A stretch of DNA of 64,000 nucleotides from Anisakis pegreffii (lineage: Eukaryota > Nematoda > Chromadorea > Rhabditida > Anisakidae), in the NCBI GenBank assembly GCA_035041965.1, contig JAPYMA010000323.1, positions 19,099 through 83,098 on the forward strand. The letters run 5' to 3'. A program made the position numbers and the translations under genes. Shown here in pieces: positions 46,555-59,520 of this stretch. The notes beneath the pieces were generated by a model. The model was not told where the DNA came from and searched no databases. It saw nothing but the letters and a program-made list of their open reading frames with translations. Numbering within the stretch: position 1 is the first letter of the stretch; each line of letters opens with the position of its first letter.

Positions 46555-49500
46555 TCATTCTTTTGAAGCAGAATCTCTTAAGGAAATAATCTGTTGATCG
46601 TTATCCATTGATGGCATATTCGCATCGAGGAGTCGTGGCATCATTGGCAACGATGTCGGTGGCGATATATTGGAGAAGGCAGGAACTGAGTTCATATTTG
46701 TGAGGAACATTTGTGAGAGGATTTGAGATGGAAATGCGATCCTCGGTCGGATTTTGCCGATCCAATCTGAAAAACCTCATAAGGTAAATGGGATCACTGT
46801 TGATTCATCAGTGGGCTCAAGTCTGGTCAATAAATCCGTTATGTTTGTTGCTTCTTTCACAGACTGTAAGCTGGAATATCAGATCGATCGCTAACTTCGA
46901 AGTGATCTGTGGATTCAAACTTCGAAACTTTTTGAAGGTAACATCAAAATGTTCACTTCTGAGAGAAAATCACTTAAGCTTTTCATCAGTTGATGCACAC
47001 AACTCCATGCAGTAAGTATAAATGTGGAGCTATGTAATTACCATCATATCTAATTGTAAGCATTTGATCTGTAGCAGAGCAACAGTTCTATGCAAAGAAC
47101 ACCAACTAGTAGTTTGAGATAAGCCATCTTCGAGATATCAGTGCGATCACGTATATGGTTAATCATCGAGACTGCGAATTTTTGTACTCATATCATCATG
47201 CGAAAATTGCTTGCGCTATTAGAAACATATATGGAAGCGTTCTTGATCATTACCCTTTATTCAATATCTACTGAATCGATTATCTTCTGTTAATCCAAAT
47301 GCCGCAAAGCAACAAAAATCTACGCAATTTTCTCGCAATCAGATATTTTTCCGAACAGAGCATGTCAAACGAGCACTTTCGTTATCTCAACAAACAATTT
47401 ATTCGGTAAAACCTACACTGATTGAACAACGCTTGTTGCAGTATTGCCGGCGAATACAGTGACGGTAGCAGCAGTGAACCATTGTCAGGCCTTGGATCGC
47501 TGCAATTTACACAGTTGATGAAGAACCAATTTCAATAAATTTGTTTCAAGAACATAATGTAAGGCAATCCAGAAATGAGTCATAAATAGCAAATTGAAAC
47601 GGCCTCTGTTCCCAATATCCGGCATGAAGCGTTCGTGAGATTCAAAGTTTTGACTAGTTTAAGAATGATAACTGCGCAAAAACAAGATTGATTTGGGGTA
47701 TTATCAATGTAACTAACATATCATACTCAGGCGATCGACCGCTTGGATCTCGGAATCCTTTTGCGAATGGATTTTTTTCGATTTTCAGTTTTGTTATCAA
47801 CTGATTCTGATAGGCTGTGACGGCCATGAATTGTGTTTCGGTGAATTGAAATGTTTTATAGTGCTCATTGTGCAAATCAATTGAGTGAGTCTGAAAAATC
47901 GAAATTTAGACGAAGTTTGTCGAAATTTATACGGAAACTTGCTCGAGTCTCCTTCAGAAAGAGAAATCAAAATTTTTTGATGAACTGATATGATATTTTG
48001 TGAGGAATGTATTGAATGCAGTGATCGGATAATTCAATTTAAATAATTCAACGACGAGAAACATTCGAACCTGTTCGATGGGATACTCTCGTGGCCTTCT
48101 CACGATGTGAATCCGAGGCTGGTATTTGTGCATCGAATTCAAAATCAACTGAAATTTTTTCAGAAATTCAAATGATCTGGACTCATTAAGTGAGTTAGGG
48201 ATCAGAACTGATCATTCGTTTAGACTGATCAGAGAGATATTTGCTGCAAACTGATCTGCGAACAACACTGACAATTCAGAATGTGAACGAATATTTTCTT
48301 TGGATGATTGGTTTTGAGACGAGACGAATGAAATATTCGTGACTTTCAACAAGGAAATTTCCTTACATGGCCAGTTTTGTCGACTTCATTGTTGGTGAGT
48401 TTAGCTTTTTCGAAAGATATCACTTGTTTCAGCAACTGCAATTGTTAAATAAACGATCAGCATTATCATTGGTACTTGATCAGTGGATAAGAACATATTG
48501 TGCAATGAAGTTGTGATATTTAGTTATGAAATAGACCGAGCAAGATATAAGATTTCAAAGAGTGGAAAATTTGTGAACGTGATATTGGAAGTAATACGCA
48601 GCAAATTACTTTTCATACATTCCTTATCAAATTTGATTCATAATCACCATAAATTGAATAAATTCGTTTAATTGAACGCTTCCATCAAATTTTTGTGGCA
48701 CCGCACATGAGGATGTTATAACAAAATTAAATATGAAAGTTTTGTGATGATTACACTGATCGACTGATTGAATCTACAAAAATTTTGCACGCTTCTGCAA
48801 AAATTTGTCGAGACATTGTTTTAAATCGTACTAATTCAATGAAAGATGTTACCTGTTCTCCAGTGAACGGTGAATCAGGATGCATATAGAGACGATTGCG
48901 AGGTGCCGGTTCAGCTTTGCCGGCCGTCAACCATGATGATTTGTTATAGATATAACGATATCGTTTATTGTCCACAGGTACAACATCGAGCAGAACGTAG
49001 TAGAGAGCGTCTGCATCACAGCCATTTAAACTCAGTTTCATTGTTGGAAACATACGCCTGAAAGTTTTAGAACTGATGTATAATATAACATTAACTCATG
49101 GCAGGCTGCTTGTTTTGATAAGATCAACTGTCTGCCTTATTAATGATCAATTTCAAATAGAAATCAACTTCCTTTTAAACTTCCCTTTATGCTAGTCTCG
49201 AAGAATTTCAAAACCCTTTTGTCATATACTATGAGTAGTGATGTCTCTATACCACGTTTTTGAAAACCGTCCTATTCTGTTCTTTTGGGCTCAAAAACGG
49301 CTCTATTCTATTCCAAACTGTTCCTTCCAGATTTGCGAACTGTTCTATTCTATACCATGGAACAGAACAGGAAGAGAACAGGAATAGAACAGTTTAGCTG
49401 GAATAGAGACATCACTAACTATGAGAGGGTTTTTTGCAAGACTTCAGTCAAGAATTAGAAGAATTTGGGGTCTCTAGTCCAGATACATAGACGGATATGT

Positions 49501-52500
49501 TAGTTATACTTAGATCATTAGTTCGGGGCTATTGTTAAGGATGTGAATGACTGTTGGTATTAACCAGATGTATACATGTTCACTTCATAACACTTATCAG
49601 AGTTTGATGCATGCTCTTATTGTTAGATTAATGTGTCAATTGATCCGCTGTCGTTGAAGTTGATCGATTATCATGAAATTTTGATGTATGAGTGCAATAA
49701 AGTTGTGATATTTAGTTGTGAAATGGACCGAGCGAGATATAAGATTTGAAGAGTGGAAGATTTATGGACGTGATATGAACGCATATGTATTAGATATCTG
49801 TGCGGCTTACTGCTTCACAATTAAATCATAAGTGGTAGAAATCATCAATCTTATTCACTGACATATTTCCGTCTTTGAGATGCAGATTTAGTTGGTTTGA
49901 TTGAATGCGCTGATAGTATATAAGGAAGAGCATCTATTGACACACTGCAACTGCAAGTTTGCTTGGCAAAGAGCGTCAGCTATCACCGTTGCAAAAACTT
50001 GAGTGAGCATTTCGAGTGATAGTCAAAAGGTGTCGTGGTGATACAATTACTCAAATGTTGAACAAGTAATGGATTTGAATCAGTTCGAGTCAGTATAATG
50101 AATGTAAGAAGAGCAATAGTGCGTAAAGTTAGGGTTGTAGTAGTTCAGAAGCTTTCACTTCCAAAAGTTAATCACTAAAGGTGTGAAAGTTCTATTTTCA
50201 CTCAATGTCAGTCTTCATTTTTCTGCGTTCTCGGTCCCAGGTAATTTGGTTACCTATAAGTTAGACTTACTTACCTCATAGGAAAGTATTGAGTGATTGA
50301 GACTAACACAGTTGGACTGAGGGCCTAACAACTTACAACTTACTTACAAAAGTACAAAAATCGTAAAGGCTAACATGTTATATTACTCTTTATCGTTTTT
50401 GTAGTTTTGTAAGTAAGTTGTACATACTTACAAAAGCTAACGATCATATAGTGAAGTTTCGATCAAACTTGTAACATGCCGACTAAAGCATTTTTAAAAC
50501 TTTATTATCAGGGATAATATATTTTAGTGAAATCCCTCCGTTCAGTATCATTGAGGTGGATGATTGCTTGATGGATAGTATCAATTAGATCAAGAGAATA
50601 TATCTATAAATATCTCTTGCGATAACAATAACTGAAGTGTTATTACAGGTGTGAGAATAAAACTGACTAATAATCTCAATCGTTACTGTTATTTTTTATT
50701 GCACTAATGTACTACTTGAGTCAGTAGGCATTGTAAACGTACTGCGTACCTATTCGATATCAAATCTCACATTTAATGTCTTCTCTAAACAAATTTTAAC
50801 GACACCTTATCGTAAGGTCACCCACCACCACCCTCTGTAACGTTCTGCTCTTATCGTAATCACTACCACTAATTATGTGTGATCATTAATTCATTCGGTT
50901 GTGAACGGGTTTTTACGATACTCACAGCCACAGCCACAACGTTGTCGAGCATTTTATGAGCGTTATATTGTCACTTTCCCAAATTCCATTCCATGAACAC
51001 AAATTTTGATAGAGATTCGTTGCTTGCACACTGTTATAACTTAATTTGATTGTACTACAGAGAATGAGGATCTTTCGAAGTTGGCGTTGAATTTGGAGCG
51101 GTAGTTTTTAATGTATAACCCATGAAATATCATCAAATGCTCTCATATTTGAATCACGCTTCATCAAAATGGAATTTTTTCTTGTGGACTATCGCATAGA
51201 ATCAACAGTGCAACCGTCTTTATTGTATTATACCACAGAAATGTTGGTATGTTGCTCGTAATGTACTGTATCGATATACAGTCATCGCAATACCACATTA
51301 GTATCAAATGATGAAAGATTTGACGTGAAGGCATCGAATTAATTAGAAATTTTGCAATAATTCAACAAATTGAGTACCAATATCTATTCAGTTGGTTACC
51401 CGAATGATGGAAGCAATTAAAATAAGAGTTTGTAAAGAATTTAATTGGATAGGAATAGGTTAATTGCGTCCGATAAAAACAATATGAAGATTTACAATTG
51501 ACAGTAACAAACAGTAAGAATGGCAAATGAACTCGAATTTGAAATCTCATTGACAGTTTATGCCATAATCACGGTCTGACTTTAATCTTTTGAAACTTTT
51601 TGAAGATAATTCCATGCCATCGCAGTTTTTCTTCCGATATATCAATGGGTTTTCGATGCATATTGTCATCGAAGTAAAGAGAGCGCAATGGATGGCAAGC
51701 AATAAAATTCTTCAAAAAAGTATCATCAGTTGCATTCTGTGAGGTATCGCGATTGGACGTAAATGTGCACACAAATATTTCAATCATAATAAAAATCCAT
51801 TCATCATCATTCGAATGATCTGAATGAGCGAACGAAATGAACAAATCGTATTAGGAAAAAAGAATTTTAATAGATAATTTATAAGTGTATTATTGTGTGT
51901 CCTTTGTGAGTGTCATATCGTGAATGAATCCGGCAATTTGGGTGGTAAAAGCACCGTAATTTTATTTGTTCAACAAATTGTGGAATGCAGACGAGAAGAG
52001 AATTTAGAGGAGACACGGAACTGACGTTTTATGAGGTGAACGATTAAGGAGAAGTTTCTATTGTATTTATTTTTCATAGCAAATATTTTATCAATTCCAA
52101 TTATTGTTCATTGATTCGGTGAAAATTTTTGTTAGCTGGAAATTTACTTGTTTCCTTTCGAAGAAGAAAGTTTCTTCTGATGACAGCGAACAAGTCAAGC
52201 AGCAGTGATGCTGTCTCGGCAATACTTAACTGCATGAAGTCAGCAGGTTTGCAGGCACGTAAACTTGTTGAAATTGCTGACATGTGGATTGATATGCAAT
52301 GAGAATGGCAATTTTTTCTTTTTATGATTCCTACGAAAATATGCCCTCAACAGGTAAGAAAGGAATTTCACTGAAAGAAGATGTTTTTCGAAAATTGTTC
52401 ACAATGCTTGTGAAAAAATGACTAATTCTCAAGCTCGTTGAAAAAATCAACTTCTGCAGAAAACCGTTAGTATGGGTTGGTCATTTATGTTGTCTCATAC

Positions 52501-55500
52501 TTGAAGTTATAGTTCGATGTGGTATATCATGAAACAAAGATGTGGTATATCATGTAAAAGAGATTGATACTGATGGAGAATCTATTGAATATGTCATGTA
52601 AGAGCAATTAAACGGTTCACGTACCCATGGAGAAGAGATCACCGATGTTTATGAATGAAGACATATGAATATATTATGTGTGAGTGACTAGGGACTATAA
52701 AACGGGTGAATGGAACAAATCAAAGAATCAATCGAATCAATAAGAATCGATCAAACAATGATTGATGGTTAATCACCTTCTTAATTGTTTGTTTGTGAGA
52801 AGAAGACACCAGATTTACTACTATATTCAAATGTTAACGTGATTGACACCCATACAAATCATGAAATCATGCATAAGATAAGTCGTTTGAAGAGGAGCAC
52901 GGTATTTGACGATGAAAGAGAGAAGCCATTTTCAAAGCAATTGCATGCAATGTCTAAGTCAGGTTCAGTATACAGTAATCAATACAAAAGGCCTAAAGTG
53001 AATCGTGCGTTCCATTCAACATTCAGGCGTATAGAGATAGATAGCAGACGGCAAAAATATTACACTTGAAGTTAGAACGCTATCCAGGTTCATGTTTTAG
53101 CTTCAAAATCAATTCGGATTTGATCTCATGAAGATTGATATGGTATGCTATAAAGTGATTGGATTCCATGATCGCAATAAGGATGATCTAGAACGTGAAC
53201 GAATTGATAACAAGATTGAAGCAGTGAAATCTTTTATTAGTTGATTTCAAGGATCTTTAGGAACAGATATAACGGATATATGTGATCGAATTGATTGAGC
53301 ACATCATGCACTTTCAGAATATGGTATTGAAAGTTTCGCGCGATGATAAATTGAATGATGAGAAGAGTGTAAGAAATGCAACGATTAGATAAGGTCTTGT
53401 CACTTCGAATCGTTGCTTGCTCAGATTGCTGTCAACAAGGCAAGTTTTGGTGTTTTTCGAAGACGTGACAAGATTTGCAAAAACTAGAGCGGACACTTAT
53501 AGCAGCAATAAGTCTTGTTGAAAAATGACGCAAAAAGTTGAGCATTTCTTAAAATTCGATCGATGAGTTTGTGGTGATGATGGCCAATGCGTTATGGCTG
53601 TCGTCTTTGAGTTGACATGAAACGCAGCATGTTAGCAGTTACCATACGAATGCAAGACGAGCAACGCTGTGTGTTTGTGTGTGCGATGACAACTTTACTT
53701 AACTGAAGGTTGATTTGTTTTCAACTGCTCAATTTCACTTCATTCTTCTGTATCTTCACTGGTTGGAAGATATTGATTTGGAAGAGTTTTTTAGTATTTT
53801 TTCACGTTCCATTCAAGGTTTCTAGCGAATATTTGTGTAAATTCTTGACAAAATTGACGGAAGTTATTGTATTTGAATGAGGAGCTTCAGAACTTGTTTA
53901 AATCTTATTTAAGAAAGGTTGCATCAGTGGACTACATTTAGTACTTATTAATCATCCGATTAGTACTCCTCGTAAACTCGCAGTTCGCATAAAAATCTGT
54001 AGATCAACAGAAACAAAGTGAAGGATCAATGTCTAACGTTGATCATCTCTCCTGAGGATCTCCTGAGGATGTCCTCTGTATTGTTCGCAGAATAAGATAG
54101 TTAAGGCTTTCAAAAATCGCTATTACAACGCTCAAATGAGCCCCAAAAAAGAAAAAATTTCCCCAGGAGCTGGAGTAAAGTCTCTAATTAATTTCATCTC
54201 TCTAAATGGATTCCATGCGAACGACATTCGTTCCCGCATAGCAATCAGTAGCTGTATGAATGGTGAACGTAAGCATTTCAAGTGGATTTGGTGATTAGTT
54301 AAATGAGAAGTAATTTTGTTGAAAGGACAGCCGGGCATTCATTCACTCATTCGTGTATAGCACATTTACACCATCAAGAAAACATTAACGATGATTATCT
54401 AATGATGTTCGTTCACATTCAACACACTTTCCCTTCACGAACCGTTGATATGTAATGTCCTCTATGATTCTGCTCTATGTACGGTAAACAGCCAACTAAA
54501 ACATTGTGTCGTTTGGTTTTATTGTTTGCTTCATATGTGTGTGTGTGCATCGTGGAATCATTATCGATATTGCAATGAATAAGTGAGCGAATGAACTGAG
54601 TGCTTAAGAAGAGACGATTGCTTGAGCTTTCGTTTCGACTTGTGCTGCTTATTGATGATGATGATGACGTTGATGAGAGCAATAATGTGAAAAGCAATCT
54701 TGTAAATTGTCACCTACCAAAGTCAATGTTGATAGCTTTTATGGCCATAGACAGACGACTTCAGTTAAAAGATGATGGATGGATTCAGTCACAAACGTTA
54801 AAATTTTTCAGTCCGTATGCATACAGAGAATATTTTAAAGAAAATACATAAGGGAGTTTGTACGAGGAAATTTGGTCGTCATGATACCAGATGAGTGTGG
54901 CTATTAGAAAGTGACGAATTTAATGTTGTTAAGCTTAGACGACATAGCGCCAACGCAATCTGTCCAAGAAGGGTAATAAAAATGGAATATATGATATATT
55001 CCGTTAAGCTTCAAAAGCAGATCAAGCATCAAATCAAGGATCAAATCAACACAGTGTTGGTGAAGAAACAATTCAATGAAATGAACATGAATATTTTCAC
55101 ACTTACCGTCCACTTTTGGTGATGATCATCTCAGTGCTTAGTTCGTAGAATTTACTCCATAACTCTCGACCTTCCAGTTTGCATTCAACACGTTTCAGTG
55201 CCGGTGAATTGCCTGGTGCTGGACAACTTTTCGGTAGTGGATCAACAACCGAACCAGCCATGCTAGACGATGATGAGGCCGCACTGGAATTAGTACTTGC
55301 CGATGACGAACTCTTGACAGAATCAGCGCTCGAATTTGCGGGTTCAAAACGTGGAGTGAGAATAGAAGTGGAAGCAGCAGCCGAAGTCGATTCAGAAGAG
55401 ATTCGCCGTTCACACTTAGTCATCAGAAACTCGGCTGTACTGCTGTGTTGTTCATCAATATCATTTGTCTCATCGCTCGCATTCGAACAAGCTTCGTCAC

Positions 55501-55873
55501 TGATGTGGCTAATATTATTGCCATCACAATCAGTACCATTGCTGGTACTGGCACAAGCTGACTGTTCACTGTACTGCTGTGCGTAAATTCGTCGATGACG
55601 AGTAATATCATCACTATTAACCGTATTATCATTACTATCGGCATTATGCTCGTTGTGAGTGGTATTATTATCGCTGTCGTCGTCACTATCACGATCGTTA
55701 TCAGTTGACAAAGAGTTGACAATTCTTTGCTGCTGTTGTTGTTGTTTTGCGTCCAGCAGTAGCTCGTCAATCATGAATTTGATTCGTTTTGGTGGCGCTA
55801 AGTCCAATGGTCCATCGCAATTTGTTTTGCCAGCCAGCGGCGCACTTGAACGCTTTTCAGCATTTCGTGCCAT
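46555..55873 (-). CDS. mab-9: T-box transcription factor, Tbx20/H15/MAB-9 subfamily
   Basis: Tbx20-type factors bind T-half sites and pattern heart, nervous system or, in C. elegans (MAB-9), hindgut and neurons. Exons are 55873-55107, 49057-48853, 48435-48367, 48148-48071, 47890-47727, 47499-47417 and 46766-46555, about 525 aa with phases closing. The first 228 residues are low complexity: a Gln run, Asp/Asn/Ser stretches and poly-Ser. The T-box (about 229-421) contains [68 protein letters not shown] and [28 protein letters not shown] and [10 protein letters not shown] are diagnostic of the Tbx20 group rather than Tbx2/3. The exon 5 donor could instead be at 47718 (three more residues). The last two exons are supported by phase and open frame, not by homology. 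AG at 55881-55882, seven bases before the ATG, may be a leader acceptor. Confidence 0.9.
48501..48586 (+). repeat. Intronic direct repeat, copy 1 (T-box intron 2)
   Basis: About 85 bases starting TGCAATGAAGTTGTGATATT match 49693-49776 with few differences (shared gttgtgatatttagtt, gaccgag, agatataagattt, gagtgga, acgtgatat). Non-coding. The second copy lies in the neighbouring larger intron. Confidence 0.82.
49236..49417. mobile_element. hAT-type MITE with perfect 8-bp target duplication
   Basis: The 182-bp element has 19-base terminal inverted repeats with one mismatch: TAGTGATGTCTCTATACCA at the left, and TAGTGATGTCTCTATTCCA reading inward from the right. ACTATGAG flanks it exactly on both sides (49228-49235 and 49418-49425), the 8-bp duplication that hAT transposases make. 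The interior is a run of imperfect TGTTCTATTC/GAATAGAACA modules and has no ORF. The intact duplication suggests fairly recent insertion into T-box intron 1. Confidence 0.92.
49693..49776 (+). repeat. Intronic direct repeat, copy 2 (T-box intron 1)
   Basis: Partner of 48501-48586, same orientation, about 1.2 kb away on the other side of T-box exon 2. It differs by scattered substitutions and a single-base deletion. Confidence 0.82.
54535..54547. repeat. Short TG microsatellite
   Basis: About six TG dinucleotides within T-box intron 1. Simple sequence only. Confidence 0.8.
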
Positions 55874-57700
55874 TTGAGATCTGTTATGAGTTCAATTAGG
55901 ATGCGATGATATTGGTTGTCGGCTGCTAACTTGCCGCATTCACGATATATGAAAATGGACGAAAAATGAGATTGATAGATCACAAAAATTTGCTAGGTCT
56001 GGTTAGCAAACGTGCAATGAGGCGAGCAATGGACTAGTGGAATGGTCAAAATGAATAGGAGGTAAGATATTTTAATCAGAATTTCAGGTATTTAAGCAGA
56101 CGGAATTTCTCGTTGAGGATAAGGATAAGGATTTTTGATCACTGCTTTTGGAATAGTACTGAAGTTTTAGATGGCGGTTTGTGACCGTCAACTATAGAGA
56201 TACTTGATTTCAGTTTAGTGATAATTTTAGCAATACTAATGAAAATAGTGATCAAAATGAGTAAGATATTCTCAGCACTTGCATAGGAAAAGCATTCATC
56301 GAACTTATTTCGTTGACATGCATGGATTTCGTGTGAAGAAAGATGCGCGACTCAACAGATTGGGTTATTATGATTGATAAGGTCAACTGAATCGAGTAGG
56401 TCAAAATTCAAAATCAAATAGCTTCAAGTGAATCTGTTGAATTAATTATAAAGAGGCTTGAATCCCGTAAGGATGTGGATTCCAATTTTATTTCAGTAAT
56501 TTTAAGACAAACAGGATAACGGGTGGTACAAATGTGCTATTGATATGTAACAAAAGCAATAGCAAAATGATACTGATTCGAATAGGATGAGAAGCTGAGC
56601 AGTAAATTTGTCAGGAAATAAAATCGCTTTCACGCTTGATACTTGCCGTTTAGCAGTTGACATACGCATATGTACACCTCAGGCAAGACAATTTCACTCA
56701 TTGGATGACTTGTTAAAAATGGGCGGTACACCTAGTTAGTGACAGCGAATCAACGTCTCAGCTGCTCACAATGTGGGTGGGATCTGGTAGAGTGTTGAGC
56801 GATAATAAAGAGAGACTGGGGAATGCAATAAATGAGCTATGGCGATTTTGATTGGTTTTGATACAATAATTTCAGATTTGTTTTTCGACGGCATTTTATC
56901 AAAAATTCGTGAATGAGGTGATAAAATCGGCGGAAATTTTGAAAATGTCCTGAAAATCGTTTCTTAAATTCATGATTTGCGCAGCTTCATGACTCTCTTT
57001 TGATGATTCTGTACGATGGTTTGTGAATGTTCTTTGCATTATTACTGTAACCATGGCTATCAGTGATATGAACGTTGTCACAAAAATTCATCGTGATGAC
57101 TATTGCTTGACCGTAGGTAAGTGTTTATCTGTTCTCGTTGAATGATTTTTCGTTTCAAAGAATATCCTATAAACGTGTTATCAAGTGACTGCAAAACGAA
57201 TCTCAATAATCTTAAGAAATCCTAAGAGAACGGATCTTAACGATCTATTTTCTACGTAAAAAAATTATAACTTGAATCGTTGTTGTGTCATGTGAAATGA
57301 AATTTTATTATGAAATTAGTACTGGTCAAATACAGATTATGGTCTTTAATATCGTCCAAAGAATGATATAGGTTGTTGAGCGAAAACTTAAAGCTTCGTA
57401 AATTTTTATGCATTTTCATATGGTTTCCTCAAATTCTATGATCGCAAGCATGAAGAAGAAGAAGATATCATCACCATTTTCAAACATGCTTGAAACATAA
57501 TTGATGGATAATCAGCAAGCAGCAGTGCTCTAAGTAATGAGTGCGTTGTAAAAGTGGTAAAATTGTGAGTGACTTGTAAAAATGAGTTATGCGATGAGGC
57601 AATGGGCGCGCGACACTATATCTCTACAAAGATGGCAGATAAAGATGTCGACGTGTATTATTGTCTCATGGGAAATGTTCAATTGTCGTCGTGAATGGAA

Positions 57701-57717
57701 TGTGTGTGTGTGTGTGA
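57701..57717. repeat. TG microsatellite, about eight units
   Basis: A clean TG dinucleotide run in intergenic DNA upstream of the T-box gene. It may be polymorphic between individuals. Confidence 0.85.
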
Positions 57718-59340
57718 GAATGAATGGGAGAGTGCTGAAATATCGTGAATATCGTTTTTGACAGAAAAGTGGAGACAAACTTTTGGTGACTAATTTGAAA
57801 ATGCCTTCTTCGTTCGATGACAGTTACCCGTCATCGTGTAAAAATATCAGTCAGCACTTCCTCAGACAATCAATGCTTGTGACTCACTAGTTTTTGTGCT
57901 CATTTTTCGTTTTCGCATTCATTTCCTCGAAAACTTCCCATCTTACATTCAATTTTTTTGAGCTGAGCGCCGCTTAAGATTAGAATTTTATCGCTCATGC
58001 TGTCATTTCAAGCTGATGTTTCCGACTAGACATTCGATGATGAGTGGTGGGAAGTGACGAGCCTAATCGGCGATAAAATTTTTGTGTTTGCTTCGCAGTC
58101 AAAATCCTGCCATTGGCTTTGTCTGATGTGTCGAACCTGTAGATATGTTGAAGTCGCATTAGAGCCATTAGATCCAGACAAATCTTCCTGCAATGCGATC
58201 AATTGACTTGTGGTTGATTATTTTAAACTGTTCTTGACTCGTACCAATCTTGTATTTGGTTACCGTCTTGAGAAATTTCCAAGCTCAGTGACTAGAATTA
58301 AGTTGGTCTCGAGATGTATGTGTAATTCAACTGTAGATAACGCTTAATAGCATCGGTAGGAGTACAAATCAGCTATATTTCATTGGCATATTCCATGCCA
58401 TTTTTATTTGAATATGAACATATCTATTTAATATTAACACAGTAATTGAGTGAAATCGGAGCAGTGATATACTGAAACATGCGAACGAGTGAAGTTGTAC
58501 CCAGGAAAATGCCATGAATCATGTTATCCCGTTCGATCTTGATGATAATGATGGTGATACTTTATGTGACAGATACTTCATCTGCGTGATTATTTGATAC
58601 GATTCGATGGCATTTAACGAGCTGAATTCGATGAGCATTAACCATTTGCTGCACACATTATGTGCTGCTAAACAACATTGACGTGATATGCTAAAGAACA
58701 AATATCCAATGGCATTACAACATTCCAGCGAATACGATCATTTGATGTGCGAGAGAGAGATATGAAGAGGTGCGATGATGAGCACGAAATGGAGAAGTAG
58801 ACATAATAAAAGTCGTGAAAGTGTAAAAGATAAAAGGATGATTGAATGTGATAGAATGAATGTGGAGAGCAGAAAGGAAGATGTGGAGTCAACAAGAAAT
58901 TAGGGGATTCTGTCGGATTGCTGTGAGGATTTAGATTATTTAAAAGATTTGAGTGATTGGATTAACTACGAAGTTGGTTGGCTACGTTAACTGTTGTTGT
59001 GTAGTAAGTGCGTGGTGTACGAGGTTCATTTGAAGGGCGAATGAACAATGCCTATAGCGATATTGCATACAGGAGAACATTATATTCCTTTGAATATGTG
59101 TGCACATGCAAGTGAAATAACTCGATGATGCCTTTCTCGTCAATGTATCTACACATGATGTTTCTGAGTTGCTAGTGATTCTGAGTTTGTTTCTGTGATG
59201 ATATTCTTACTTTGTGATGAGATGCGTTTAACTTTTCGATTGCATTGTTTCGAGTGCTTCGAGAGTGGCTGAGCAATGAAGCATGAAAAAATTTATTTTA
59301 TGACACTTCGCGTAAATGATGAAAGTAATCTTCTACTCAA

Positions 59341-59520
59341 ATGCTGAAAGCGATCATGATGGCATTTCGGTGTACATTCACTCATTCGTGCGGGTTGTGC
59401 GGTGCAAAACGATCAAGAAACGATAACGATAATCCGCTGCTGGCTTTACTTAGCAAACAAATCACACTTGATGACCAATCATACGAGGAATTAACTGTTC
59501 GAATGGAAGAAGTAAGAAGA
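59341..59520 (+). CDS. Candidate exon: short Cys-containing frame with a KRSR site
   Basis: No family is recognised. From ATG 59341 the frame reads MLKAIMMAFRCTFTHSCGLC, then G-AKRSRNDNDN, then an amphipathic-looking LLALLSKQITLDD and YEELTVRMEE. Three closely spaced cysteines followed by a dibasic KR resemble a secreted peptide precursor, but there is no convincing signal peptide. A GTAAGA donor lies at 59512 in phase 0. Shortly after the stop another frame reads DEEEAKEAQANYGRGLSPTM to a stop, which could be the continuation if splicing or an indel links them. It may equally be chance. Confidence 0.25.

Larger units (their letters stand above)
49058..55106. other. T-box gene intron 1, 6 kb
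   Basis: This intron separates the N-terminal low-complexity exon from the T-box exons. Contents seen are a hAT-type MITE (49236-49417), an 85-base repeat copy (49693-49776), a run of TTACTTAC/GTAAGT-like words at 50260-50450, and AT-rich DNA. ORFs of 60-94 codons inside have no recognised motif. Long first introns of T-box genes often carry enhancers, but nothing here shows that directly. Confidence 0.6.

Noticed and set aside
52785..53069. 94-codon plus-strand ORF in T-box intron 1
   Set aside because: It has no recognised motif and no convincing splice sites, and its frame length is within the range expected by chance in this AT-rich DNA.
55179..55586. 135-codon plus-strand ORF
   Set aside because: It is antisense to the Ser/Ala-rich N-terminal exon of the T-box gene, and its composition follows from that exon's repeats.
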